In this document: positions 37,291 to 48,416 of the stretch, piece after piece
How the letters are laid out: each line of letters starts with the position of its first letter
Numbering within the stretch: position 1 is the first letter of the stretch
DNA from: Siphonodentalium dalli
Taxonomy: Eukaryota; Mollusca; Scaphopoda; Gadilida; Siphonodentaliidae
Length of the DNA stretch: 64,000 nt
Assembly (NCBI GenBank): GCA_032622095.1
Contig: CP136069.1
Coordinates: forward strand, 36,368,194 to 36,432,193
Reading direction: 5' to 3'
Position numbers and translations under genes: made by a program
The notes under the pieces: generated by a model
The model's database searches: none
The model's input: only the letters and a program-made list of their open reading frames with translations
Told to the model about the DNA's origin: nothing

Positions 37291-37939
37291 TTATTACATT
37301 TTATACTTGACAAATATAATCTGAAAAATGATTAATCAAAAGGGATGGGAGCGCAAGTTATTCAACTTAGAGTATTGCTCCTCTCCCTTAACAATATTGA
37401 AACGCATACTAATATTTATATATTGTATTATGTTTGGTCTCAAAGTTTGCTTAGTTGGAATGTAGTACATAAAACGGTGATCGAGATCCATGGTGAGGTC
37501 TGGAGTTGTGAGTGGACAGATATCACGGAGGGGATGTAAGTCCCATGGCGAGATGAGCCGATACTTTTGATAACAATATGGGCGAATACATAGGCGAATG
37601 TATAGGGATTTTGGGATTTTGAAAGTTTTCCGTCAATGAGATCTACCTGCGTGCTGCTAAACAATTGATCACTTAGAGTATTGGATAGGTTGCTTTGACC
37701 GAAGAGGATATCTTCAACCCTATATAAAATCAGCATTGACAGTGAAAATATAGTTCCCAAGTTTATCAAAATTTAACATATCTATTGTGACCCACTATAT
37801 AAATGAAGAATAGTATGCACACCGGGTTATATGAAATATGTTGAGCGCATGTGCACTGCCTCTCAATAATGTCACAACAGTCATGTTTTAACAGCCGCTT
37901 GGTTGTCTGATAAACAAATCCAAATACAAATTCGCAACC

Positions 37940-38305
37940 AGTATGCACATATGGAACAAGTAGAGAGAATTGTATAAATGTTGGCCAAGTATCAACAATG
38001 TGTCTATTGAACAGCCTCTATAAGATATCTCCACACAACTTTAAAAGATAACATCAATTTCCTCAGTAGTTCTGAACATGAATAGATATAATTTAAACAT
38101 TATCACATGAAGCACAATTCCGTGGAGTTGGTATGTAGATGGTATTTAAGAACGCACAATGTCCAATTATTTTTCAACTTATACAATAATTCGCAGTTAA
38201 CAAGTATCAACAATGTGTCCACTGAACAGCCTCCATCAGATATCTGAACACCACTTTGACAAATAACGCCAATTTGCTCAGTAGTTCTGAGCTTCTCGTA
38301 AATAT
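37940..38305. repeat. Tandem duplication, 215-bp offset
   Basis: 'Agtatcaacaatgtgtc' begins at 37988 and 38203; both copies continue 'tgaacagcctc', 'agatatct', 'caatttcctcagtagttctg' (or 'tgctcagtagttctg'). Confidence 0.85.
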
Positions 38306-38529
38306 GTTCAAGTATGAACACAGCCAGGAGGTCGATGACTTACACATACTCGAGCCAAAATGTCCGCTATTAAGAAGTCTGAACAAGGAAGTTCATAATA
38401 CTGAAGCAAAATAATTGTTGCTTGATTTCTTGAAGCGACATTCAAATTGACGTACGTGATACTTGTGAAAATGGGAGAGTCACTCGTTTCTATTCCCAAA
38501 CGATTTAGTTAAACAAATGTGATTCAGAC

Positions 38530-38780
38530 TCAAAGCACTCTTGTGTCGAAGTGCTCCAATCCTAATCATCACGACGGTGGTTGCACTTTCTTTGAATCAT
38601 AGCACAAATTTAATATACAATGGAGATAATAGCTCGGTAAGTTTTTTGCCCCTCTCCTCATCACTGACGGGGACGACGCCACAATGCAACATATGTATCC
38701 CTAAACCACAGCATGATACTATTACCTATACCATGAAGATGACCACACATAAGTTTGGTAGAAACCGCCAACAATAAAAG
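38530..38780 (+). repeat. Repeat related to the 55420-56360 array
   Basis: 'Tgcccctctcc', 'gacgacgcca', 'aaaccaca', 'accatgaagatgacc' and 'ataagtttggtagaaaccg' match the unit of the array at 55420-56360 in the same order, as about one diverged unit. Confidence 0.6.
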
Positions 38781-39077
38781 TGTTCATTAACTCTGACGCA
38801 ACTTTTCCCACCGTCCCTGATTCGAGCGGTGTGACATTTATGTATATGTAAACGAAGTATTAACATTCTATGTACTAGAGACCGTTCGCAAAATCACGAA
38901 TACGATTATGGATATGGAAATATCACGCCAGTATACGGCAAAAATTTGATTTTTATGCACGGGGGTTCTTATGCGAGACGTAATATACCCCACTCAGTTA
39001 ATTATGTGCAAATGTGTCAATAATTAGCTTAGGGACACTCTAACATTCTCCGTTCATACAGAATTACCTGTTATCAA

Positions 39078-39300
39078 TAAAATATGTTGTTGTTGTAACT
39101 GGGATATGGAAGTCTAAACATATCTGTAATCAATTAAATCGCATCTCTGGACACCCCTGTCAGTACACGATTTATATCTGGTCACATTAAGATCAATTAG
39201 AAAATTGTAAAGTCGTTATCAAAAATGTGTAATTTTTCGACCAAAACGTGTTTGGGGAGGGGTAGCTAAAATCAAGTATCTCGCAAACTATTCAAACTTT
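39078..39300 (+). repeat. 225-bp direct repeat, copy 1
   Basis: Begins 'atcaataaaatatgttg' and continues 'gtaactggg', 'tgtaatcaattaaa', 'cattaagatcaatt', 'aaaacgtgtttggggagg' and 'ggtagctaaaatc'. The same sequence is at 41724-41955, directly abutting the right end of the large palindrome. Confidence 0.85.
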
Positions 39301-40844
39301 CTGTTAACTTCTTTATCCGCATGCTTGCTAGATAACTACTGCACCACATTGATTAAATATGTTGGCGTTATTACAATATATGTTTAAATGATAATGTTTG
39401 GAAAAAATATTTCCGTGAAAAAGAGAGATTTTTCAGCAGAAAATAAATGATTCGGCTCCAAATGGTAGGAAAATCCAAATTTACCAACACTTTTTCCTAT
39501 AAAGTAAAGGTATGGTATGATGTGGCAATATTAACACAAACAATCTTTGCAAATAAGTTAGAACTTCGCCACACCTTTCGCCTGACCAAAATCGTTAATT
39601 TCTGGAAAAAGTTACTTGTGGGCATCTTTCATCGTCGATTTGACAATAGCCACCACCAATTCCGATATTTTTCACTATCAATTTCGTGAACAATATATGT
39701 TTCAACTTGTTCTACTGTGAGTAGGGGTACCCGACCACTTTTGGCGTTTGGTTGCTGCGCTATTTAGTCTTAGTATATTATAATATTACTCGACATAAGC
39801 CAGGGGCCCGTGTATGTGCTTAGGGGTGACGCATATTACGAGGGGGCCAAGTGCCAAGCCCTTGTGGTTCATTGTTTGGGTTAATATATATTAGTTTCAA
39901 CAATATTATGAATATAAATAAAGTTAATTTATTTCATCAATTATAACAGCATTATATGCATGCATGCGTGTATTCATGTTTCCGAGTTTGCTGAATAAAA
40001 TAATTTGTCCGCAATTTTGAAAGTTATTTAGAGTTCACGTGTTTTTCTCGAAAATAATAGTAAAAATAGGGAAAATGCAACAGAACAGTTCTTATTCCAA
40101 GGTGTATAACTAAGAGAGGAAGATAGAATGTATTCATTAATATATATGTTTTTGAAGCACATATGCCAAGTAACAATTAAATTGTGAACAATATACAAAG
40201 TTTGGTATATTTGGCATAAAAATACAATGATTAATGTTATAATTTGCTATGGTAATTTTAATTGCATAGCAACTGTTGTTATGGACAACACATTTGACAA
40301 CATAATCAACGTGAGAGGAATGGGGAGGGAACCTTTAATGTGGACACAAAGTTTCTGGCGGTCTTTGCCCTTTCTCTCGAAAATGTTATAACAAATGTTT
40401 TTGAGTCCAATTTATGCAAATTTGGCATATCTAATTTGAACTTGACCTTTGACCTTGATAGAGGTAACTAGAAAATTGCCAACAATGATTGTATTTATCG
40501 GGGTATCCCATAGCACATTATTAATATTGTTGGCGTATAGTACTAAAAATGTTTAACAAAAATTGTTCTAGCCACCTTTTCTCTGACCTGCCTCCTGACT
40601 ATGTGCCGACTTCACTCATTCATGCGTTAGACCAATAACAGTACCAATCATATTGCCATACTGGTTAGTATCAGATCTTGTTCTGATCAAACTAGAGCAG
40701 CGCATGTACATTAATATAATGGTTCCAGCTGTAATGTTTAAAAGCTTCTTAGAACAAGGATATACGCCATAAACAGCCATTATTATTTGCTACCTTGTTC
40801 GACTATGGCAGATATTAATGTAATTTTGGTAACACTCAATGTCA
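39301..40844. other. Intron sequence between direct repeat and palindrome
   Basis: AT-rich; no gene or repeat recognised. Confidence 0.4.
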
Positions 40845-41723
40845 GATTTTATATAAAGATGGATAAACACCAACACCCCGTCCGATCTATGGACGGGACA
40901 TTCCATGTAGCACTCTACACTGCCTTTTATTGTTTCGACCTATTTTGTTCCCGAATTTAGGAATTGGTGAACCCGCAAGGTCATCACCAGGAGAGAGCGG
41001 AAGTCAGATTCCTCAAAGTAACTGAGGGATCGACACATACATGTATATGTGCATGGTAGATACAGTCTGTCTCGGGACAGCTGAGTTGAGCGATGGCCTT
41101 CAAGTAGGATTCGCATGTTGTTCAGAGTAACATGCCTATTATAATAAGCGTGAGTAATTGGGTCATTCGTTGTGAAATAGCAGTAAGTCGGACGTAACAT
41201 TATGTGCAAGTTATCGCATACTGGAGTTGTGTGGTCTGTACTTAATTTGTTGCGAATATCGGTGGTCAATATAACCCGAGCACGTGCTCTATTGACAACC
41301 AATATTCGCAACAAATTAAGTACAAACACAACTTCAGTCTGCATTAACCTGCACAAAATGATGCTTCCGACTTATTGCTGTGTCACAATGAATGACGCAA
41401 TTACTCACGCTTATTATAATAAGCATGTTATACTCTGAACAAAATGCGAAGCCTACTTAAAGGTCATCGCTCAACTCAGCTGTCATGAGACAGACTGTAT
41501 CTACCATGCACACATGCGCACATACACGTATGTGACGATCCCTCAGTTACTTTGAGGAATACGACTTCCGCTCTCTCCTGACGATGACCTTGCGGGGTCA
41601 CCAATTTCTAAATTGTGTGACAAAATAGGTCGAAACACTAATAGGCAGTATAGAGTGCTACATGGAATGTCCCGTTTATAGATCGGACGGGGTGTTGGTA
41701 TTTATCCATCTTTATATAAAATC
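40845..41723. mobile_element. 879-bp foldback palindrome
   Basis: The two arms of about 439 bp are inverted copies differing by scattered substitutions and a few small indels; by eye they are above 90% identical. The centre is 'gagcac/gtgctc' at 41283/41284 with no spacer. The outer ends read 'gattttatataaagatgg' and its reverse complement. Matching landmarks in both arms include 'ccccgtccgatctat', 'gagagagcggaagtc', 'cctcaaagtaactgaggg', 'atacagtctgtctc' and 'ttattataataagc'. The open frames on the two strands (138 and 78 codons) are mirror readings of the same arm, not genes. It is probably a non-autonomous foldback DNA transposon or an inverted duplication; the 225-bp repeat starts at its right edge. 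Confidence 0.9.
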
Positions 41724-41955
41724 AATAAAATATGTTGTTGTTGTAACTGGGGGTCTGGAAGCCTGAACAAATATGTAATCAATTAAACGGTATTTCTGGA
41801 CAACACCCTGAGTACAGGATTTTTGTTGGGTCCCATTAAGATCAATTGGAAAATGTTTGTACAATTGTTAACAAAATTATGTAATTTTCGACAAAAACGT
41901 GTTTGGGGAGGGGTAGCTAAAATCCAGTATCTCACCAACCGTTCAAAACATAAAT
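41724..41955 (+). repeat. 225-bp direct repeat, copy 2
   Basis: Diverged copy of 39078-39300 in the same orientation, beginning immediately after the palindrome. Confidence 0.85.
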
Positions 41956-42699
41956 TAACCAACCAGTCCCACTTTGTCCTATGTGACGTAACATGTAGTT
42001 ATTCGGACCTCATTTATTCCACGTGACATAAATGACGTAGAATCAACGGATGAAACAAATTGGAACTAAATTAGTACGGCAAAAACCATTCAGTTCGTTA
42101 AACGCGTGTCATATAATTCGGTTCCATATAGTCCCAAGTGAGTAAATTTCGATTTTTCAACACAATGATCAACCTGTAGCTGGATTATTGGCAAAAAGTG
42201 TGTAAGGACATATAGAAACAACAATTATAACTGCGTTGGATAAATGAGACATATTGGAATTGAATTCATACTACTTTCGAGCACAACGGACAAACAGGAA
42301 TCGTATTTTACTCTTCGTTGAATCAAGTTACATCACCAGGTTTGAGCGCATCGGGTAGAGCTTGAAATATCGGTCCTAGTGAGTATAGAACGGACGTTTC
42401 GTAGGCCCTACCAGTATGTCACATCGGACAAGTTGGAACTCTGGTCGCGAACTATGTGAATCATGTCTTGGTGTAATAACTGTTATAAATGTCGTCATTG
42501 TAACATATGTACTATACACGAGCAAGTAGATGTTCATTTTTAAATTATAAATTGCCTTCAGAGAAAGTGGAAAGAAATTGAAAAGGCAAAACATATCCCC
42601 CTGATAATTTCGGAGAACTATTGTAATCAGTGGCGTCAGTTCGTTGGCGCGTTCGCTCGTGTGTCCGCTCGATTCATTGTTAGACTGTTAACTCCAGTT
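41956..42699. other. Intron sequence, unassigned
   Basis: Nothing recognisable on either strand. Confidence 0.4.
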
Positions 42700-43640
42700 C
42701 AAATTATCTGATCGAAACGATACCTCGTATGAGTAATGACAATTACGTTATTGAGGTCAGTTTCAATTATGGTTCCAGTCCGATGTTTTTCTCTCTGATG
42801 TATGGCCCTTTTTTCTTTTCTTTTTTATTTCTTTTTACTAAGATATTATTAGTTATCTTCGGCAACATCGGGGGTAGATGGAGATTTAATACCTGGATGT
42901 CGATTTTGAATCCCGAGGCGGGGCCGATGGGTTCAAAAAGAGACATCCAGGTATTAAATCTCCATGTACCCCACGGTGTTGCCGGAGATAACGATTTTGT
43001 CCCCACAACAATAACCATGTCTCCTTAATTTAAGTGTGTTTTTCATAGGTTATCCGATTAATTCACACCAATAAGAATAATTCAGTAGCTGACCTAAGGA
43101 TCCGGCGTTAGGTGACGTCAAAGTCGGCGTGCGAGAGCAACGTCACGATTGGCGGAAACTGCCAGTTCAAGGTTCATTCATATACCCCCGATGTTTCACG
43201 TGCTCATATACCCCCTATGTTTGGCGCATGTTCTCTTATACCCCGCTGTCAAGGGTGACGGGGGACATGGTGATTTAAACATGGCGTTGTAGCCAATCAG
43301 ATTGCTATTTTCATGTTGTCATGATAATAACTCCGGTGAATAATATCCGATCGGAACGAAACTTGGTAGTAGTAATAAACATTACATTGTTGAGGTCGAG
43401 TTCCAGTATCGTTCCGGTCACAGGATTTTGTTAGAGCTATAGTTCTTTTCAGACCTATAAATTACCATTTTCGTGTTGCCGGATAATTCCAGTTAATCCA
43501 CTAACACTAATCCCAACTAAACTTGACACAGGAATATCCATCACATTGTTCAAGTCAAGTTTGAAAGTGTTCAGAACTGCTGATTTTTGACGGAGCTTTC
43601 TCCCTTTTTCGACTATAAAATATATCATCTGTTTTGACTT
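42700..43640. repeat. Degenerate repeat region interrupted by a hairpin element
   Basis: Three diverged blocks (about 42710, 43355 and 43490) share 'atc(c/t)gatcg(g)aacga', 'cattacattgttgaggtc' and 'gttccagt'. A short three-copy repeat of 'tcatatacccccgatgttt' type lies at 43180-43245. Confidence 0.55.
42852..42992. mobile_element. Hairpin MITE-like element
   Basis: Outer stem 'gttatcttcggcaacatcg' against 'cggtgttgccggagataac', inner stem 'tggagatttaatacctgga' then 'tgtc' against its exact complement. The loop (gattttgaatcccgagg...) is about 35 bp. No frame of interest. Confidence 0.8.
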
Positions 43641-43701
43641 AGAATCTGCCGATTATTATTCCACACACATTGCTTTTCTGAGCTTGTTTCTCTCGTAGTT
43701 G

Positions 43702-43896
43702 TTATAGTAGCACACACGGTGACAAGGTTCCATGATGTCTTGATTTGTGTATCTTCGGGTTATACTTGTATTTAGATTTAAATCCGCATATCTCACATGT
43801 TTTTTCGTTGTCCACCTGAACAGACTCTACTACGGGTGCGATCTCAAGTGATGATATTTTGGACAGAATGAATACCTCGTTCGCAATTTGTGCCAT
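43702..43896 (-). CDS. Possible C2H2 zinc-finger frame
   Basis: A 64-codon frame from an ATG contains EKTCEICGFKSKYKYNPKIH followed by KSRHHG. This fits the C2H2 zinc finger pattern C-x2-C-x12-H-x3-H with basic, helical spacing, so the peptide is plausible as a nucleic-acid-binding finger. There is only one finger and no obvious upstream exon. It overlaps, in another frame, the 3' end of a possible transposase remnant (43830-44117), so it may be the frame-shifted continuation of a transposon-derived protein. Whether it is expressed cannot be told. The N-terminal part (MAQIANEVFILSK) matches nothing I know. Confidence 0.35.
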   Translation of the reverse strand: MAQIANEVFILSKISSLEIAPVVESVQVDNEKTCEICGFKSKYKYNPKIHKSRHHGTLSPCVLL

Positions 43897-44117
43897 TTAT
43901 ACATGCACACAATACATACTCGGCGCTTTGAATGGACATCACGGTGTGGACGCGGTGTTATCTGACCTGAATCGCAAATAGGAAGGCCATTATAACCCCA
44001 GTGCATTACTGATGTGGTAAGACCCTTGCAGGTGAAATTATTGACAGCTACGCACGTTTGTTCACGCCCCGTGCATATTCGGCGAATATAAACAAATATG
44101 TTGATGACCTCACCCAA
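43830..44117 (-). pseudogene. Possible piggyBac-like transposase C-terminal cysteine-rich remnant
   Basis: The C-terminal third reads PRPHRDVHSKRRVCIVCMYK, then WHKLRTRYSFCPKYHHLRSHP. The arrangement R-x-C-x2-C ... TRY-x2-C resembles the cysteine-rich C-terminus of piggyBac transposases, where further Cys pairs are expected; here the second Cys of one pair appears as Tyr (FCPKY) and another as Arg. The N-terminal two thirds show no clear match. I see no terminal repeats or TTAA sites around it. It could also be chance, so this is a hypothesis from pattern only. Confidence 0.35.
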
Positions 44118-44480
44118 TCACAACACCGCAGTCCTCCATATAGAGAGCATTTTGACTATTCTATTGACGTTTATGGTCGCTGCCACCCATATGGTGAAAT
44201 GATTCGCAATGGCAAAATTATGTCGCTTGTCCTTGTAGTATAACCTCAAGTCAAATCAAGATCCAACTCTTTAATCTATTTAAACAACTGACAATTATTC
44301 AGGATGCACTTCCCTGGCGGCAGTTGGACAACTGTAAAAGATTCGCATTGCTGAACACCCCCTCGAATGAAACAAGGGATCCATAATCCCATATCTCCAG
44401 GAACGATAAGAACAATTAAAACTAGAGGTCAGATTCCATGGAATCAGATATACTTCCATGGTATTCCATCCCATCCCATC

Positions 44481-44740
44481 CCGACCTGACCTTGGCCTTC
44501 AAAATGGTCAATCGAAGGTCAAATCGGGTAAAACAGACGGATTTCCACGAAATTTGATACCTAGGGATACTTTTGTCCGGGGAGTCTTTTGGGCGGGTCA
44601 AGTCGTGACCCCGACCTGACATCGACCTTCGAAATGGTCAGTTCAAGGTCAAATCGGGTAAAACGAACGGATTTCGACGAAATTTTATATCTAGGAAAAC
44701 TTTTGTCCGGGGAGTGTTTTGGACAGGTCAAATCGTGACA
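44481..44740. repeat. Tandem duplication, 130-bp unit, two copies
   Basis: 'Ccgacctgac' begins at 44481 and 44611; both units continue 'gaccttc-aaatggtca', 'aaggtcaaatcgggtaaaac', 'cggattt', 'acgaaatttgatacctagg' (variant in copy 2) and 'cttttgtccggggagt'. Preceded by a short CCATC run. Confidence 0.9.
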
Positions 44741-44745
44741 ATAGG

Positions 44746-45500
44746 TTACTTTTATAGTAGAGCGGACATACCTATATAGTATATCGGTGAGCATATTCAT
44801 GCATTTGCCTTGCTTCTTGATAAGTCCGTTTGAATTTGCGTCATGAAGAGAGGGTTTGAATTTGAGTAATATATATCACCCGTTACAACGTTATACTTTA
44901 CCAGGGTTAAACCGTCCGATCTAAATCATTAAAAAGTGTACTAATCTTGCGTTTAGATACTACTTATCCCATCCAGTCGTCGAAAAGTTTTTATCTCAAT
45001 ATCCGATTTTCGGAGTAATTTTCCCCATTTGATCTTCGGTGGAATTTGCCAATTCTGAACCCACCCGACACAAACACTCCCTTGAGCAGGTTGCGTTTGT
45101 ATTAGAGCGGTAAAATTTTGAAGGCATACCTACAGTATACCGGCTTACATGCTCCTGCGTGAAACTCGCTCCTACATTAGCCCGTTTGGATTTGGGGCTA
45201 ACAAATCGGCTAGTGATAGACTACATAAGTATACATTTTAATGAAATATAGCGTTGTCACGAGTAAACCGTTCCATCTGAAAATTAGAAAATCGCCCTCT
45301 GGATGCGCGTTAATACTAGCCATCAGATGTACGCGTCAAAAAAAATTATCTCGATGTTTGAATTTTCCCCCCTTTGCAATTTTCGTGGAATTTTCTTAAA
45401 GTCTCAACCCACACTGACACACATTCTCCGTTGGGCATGTTACATTTATAGTATAACCGTCAAACTTCTGGAACGTACATAAAGTATGTCAATGTACATT
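44746..45500. repeat. Tandem repeat, ~345-bp unit, two copies plus a start
   Basis: 'Gtta-tttatagta' followed by 'agcgg' and 'catacctacagtata' begins units at about 44746, 45091 and 45439. Each unit also has 'gagtaaaccgt-c-atct', 'tttatctcaatatccgatttt' or variants and 'gtggaattt'. Moderately diverged. Confidence 0.7.
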
Positions 45501-45713
45501 CTACGACATTATCGTGCTCTTTGGATTTGGCGGGAAAAATAGTTGCAATATTTCCGTTCACCATAACACGGAAAGCCCCGAGTAAAAACATTTTTAAGCA
45601 GTATATTCGAGTCCTAATCTCTCGTCCAATTTGGAATATGCAATAAAAAAATTAGAGCTTATAAAAAAACAAAAAAACCAACAAAAAAACCTTGGTTTAT
45701 TCGTCCTGGGCGG

Positions 45714-46178
45714 TAACTCCTCAGGAAAAGCGCGGACACAAGTTTTGATGCCCGTGGGCAGTAGGGCATATCGAGGTGTGCATACGGTCCAATTTTCGAT
45801 GCTCTGCTCCTTATAATTTCCGAGATAATAAAATGAAATGTTTTCAGATAAAGGGAGATAACTCCTCGGGAAAAATGCGGACACTATGCTTTATGCGACC
45901 TGGGCATACAACTCTTTGAACCCAACATACGTACCAAGTTTTAGTGTGCTACTCCTTATATTTTTCGAGTAATAAGGGTTGCAAAAGTGTCAAGTATAAT
46001 AATAATAATAATGAAAAATAATCGAAAAAGGGCCATAACTCCGTCAAGAAACATTGGACCGACATGCGGATACCTTTATTTTTAGTAGACCTCAGATGCC
46101 TACATATTCGCTACAGGTTTTGTGTTTCTACTGCAATTACTTTCTGAATATTTCCAAATAAACGGAAAACGGCGCCAG
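45714..46178 (+). repeat. 465-bp direct repeat, copy 1
   Basis: Nearly identical to 46975-47439 with a constant 1261-bp offset from end to end, so there are no net indels. Only a few substitutions were seen (for example ctctgctcc against ctcggctcc). Contains 'gataactcctcgggaaaa' and 'ggccataactccgtc', which I associate with molluscan repeats. Both copies end exactly at 'cggcgccag'. Confidence 0.95.
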
Positions 46179-46203
46179 AACATCCGAGAATAATTAAAAA
46201 TTG

Positions 46204-46690
46204 GTACCACGGACCACCCCTCTCAGACCCACTATAATGAACCGACACTGGCAAAATTTGGTCAGCCGCGTGCCCTCTTCAGTCCGCACACATTGGCGTA
46301 TCAGATGACATCCTATGTTCGATATCTTCGGAGGAGATGTGGTCACAAGCACATGGGCCCAAAATTGCAAAGTTTGAGGGCCTGCAATTCTTTCAGTTTT
46401 CGATGGATTTTCGAAATTCTTTCAGTTTCTAGACCGGCTGATGTTGCAGATGTTATATTCCAAGTTTCATCTGATTCCGAGAAGAATTAAAATTTGGCAC
46501 CACGGACCACCCCTCCCCAGACCAACAATAATGAGCCGATACTGGCAAAATTTGGCCCACCGCGTGCCCTCTTCCGTCCGCACACGTTGGCGTATCAGTT
46601 GACATCCAAACTTCGACATCTTCGGAGGAGATGTGGTCACAAGCACATGGGCCCAAATTGCAAACTTTGAGGGCCCGTAACTCTTGCATT
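46204..46690 (+). repeat. Tandem duplication, 293-bp offset, between the 465-bp repeats
   Basis: 'Accacggaccacccctc' begins equivalent parts near 46206 and 46498. Both copies continue 'actggcaaaatttgg', 'cgcgtgccctcttc', 'ttcggaggagatgtggtca' and 'aagcacatgggcccaaa'. Confidence 0.9.
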
Positions 46691-46974
46691 TCTTCTCGGA
46701 TTTCAAAAATCCTTTCCAGTATGGGTTTGTTTTCGTTCAGGGAATCAACATACTTAAATAGAGGAATGTCAATCAAAACCTTTTGTTTCCGAAAATTTTG
46801 CCCCCACTTTGCCCACACCCCAGCGTCAAAATATATGTCCGACCCTGTTCAATTTTCTTTTTCAGACTAAACTGACAACGGTCAACACGACTATGAAATC
46901 CAAATGCAGTTATCTCTAATGATACGAGAGTACAGCATAGTAAATGAAATAGAGGTTTGCCTATTTATGGGCTG

Positions 46975-47439
46975 TAACTCCTCAGGAAAAGCGCGGACAC
47001 AAGTTTTGATGCCCGTGGGCAGTAGGGCATATCGAGGTGTGCATACGGTCCAATTTTCGATGCTCGGCTCCTTATAATTTCCGAGATAATAAAATGAAAT
47101 GTTTTCAGATAAAGGGAGATAACTCCTCGGGAAAAATGCGGACACTATGCTTTATGCGACCTGGGCATACAACTCTTTGAACCCAACATACGTACCAAGT
47201 TTTAGTGTGCTACTCCTTATACTTTTCGAGTAATAAGGGTTGCAAAAGTGTCAAGTATAATAATAATAATAATGAAAAATAATCGAAAAAGGGCCATAAC
47301 TCCGTCAAGAAACATTGGACCGACATGCGGATACCTTTATTTTTAGTAGACCTCAGATGCCTACATATTCGCTACAGGTTTTGTGTTTCTACTGCAATTA
47401 CTTTCTGAATATTTCCAAATAAACGGAAAACGGCGCCAG
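46975..47439 (+). repeat. 465-bp direct repeat, copy 2
   Basis: See 45714-46178. The sequences flanking the two copies differ on both sides, so the repeat boundaries are sharp. Confidence 0.95.
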
Positions 47440-47669
47440 TACAAAAACAATATACTTCCTTGGTTACACCATGGAAGTATAATATATATATATGAATATT
47501 TGTAGATGAATATCTTTCATGCTCACAAGTTTAGGATCACAACTAAATTTATTGGAAAAGGAAAACAATAATATTCATTATGTGAGAAAATATGATGCTA
47601 TATTTAAATATTAATTGACAGGAGCCAAATATGTGACCCGTGCAGTAGAGCAATTAGCACCCTCCTTAT

Positions 47670-48071
47670 TTGAATTTTATAGGAGATCCGAGGAGCTGGA
47701 GCATCGATGAAGGGCTTAATAAGTTGCAAACAAAATGTCCTAACCCCTATTGTGTATTATATATAACAAATAAATGTCAAGTCATGTTGGAACAATTGAT
47801 CTCCCTAAAAACTAGGGCTGACTTCGTTTCAGCACATTTCAATGTAGCTAATAGCTACAAGTTAGTTCATCTTAATGGTAGTCAGTCGGTCGTATGTGTG
47901 CAGATTTCTGGGCTGCAATGTTGTTTCTTCCTGGAAGGCGATAGCGCCAATTCGCACGACAGTAAAAATATTGTGATTTGTAATTTGCCGTACACTATCA
48001 TCCAACGTTCAAGTATGATTTGTGCGGATGCGATACATGTCAACATGATTACGCATTATAAATTAAATTAA
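47670..48071 (+). other. Unidentified 133-codon open frame near the last lectin exon
   Basis: A frame of 133 codons without an ATG start opens INFIGDPRSWSIDEGLNKL if read from the isoleucine-like region, contains eight cysteines and ends before 48074. An overlapping frame just upstream reads TRAVEQLAPSLFEFYRRSEE. Neither matches a family I know. Its length exceeds most chance frames here, but splice sites and a start are lacking. It may be a decayed mobile-element fragment. Confidence 0.2.
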
Positions 48072-48416
48072 TAACATTCTAACAGTGGTAAGATATAAAG
48101 AGGACAACACTGGCAAAATTCCTTCATAATGTCCGGTGTCGGATATACACAGTAGTGTAATACATACCTGTTTATGGTACACATTATTCTCTGAACTATA
48201 ATTGAAAGTGTGTGTCTAGTCGTTGACTACGCAGATACAGTGACAAGTTGGATGGGATGGGATGGGAATAGTCCACTCCCCTTCGTGTCGTGAACTAAAC
48301 CTACCCCACCGGTCACTACACCCGAGTAGCCAACTAAAAGCCACGCCCTATTGTATAACTGATTGGAGAGTCCATTCAGTAAGAAAGGCTTAATTCTAAA
48401 TTCGTTCTGTCTACAG

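Noticed and set aside
40940-41438. Open frames of 138 (-) and 78 (+) codons
   Set aside because: They are mirror-image readings of the two palindrome arms and carry no known domain.
45594-47145. Duplicate minus-strand frames beginning MSAFFPRSYLPLSEN
   Set aside because: Identical only because they lie in the two 465-bp repeat copies; the frames have different ends and no domain.
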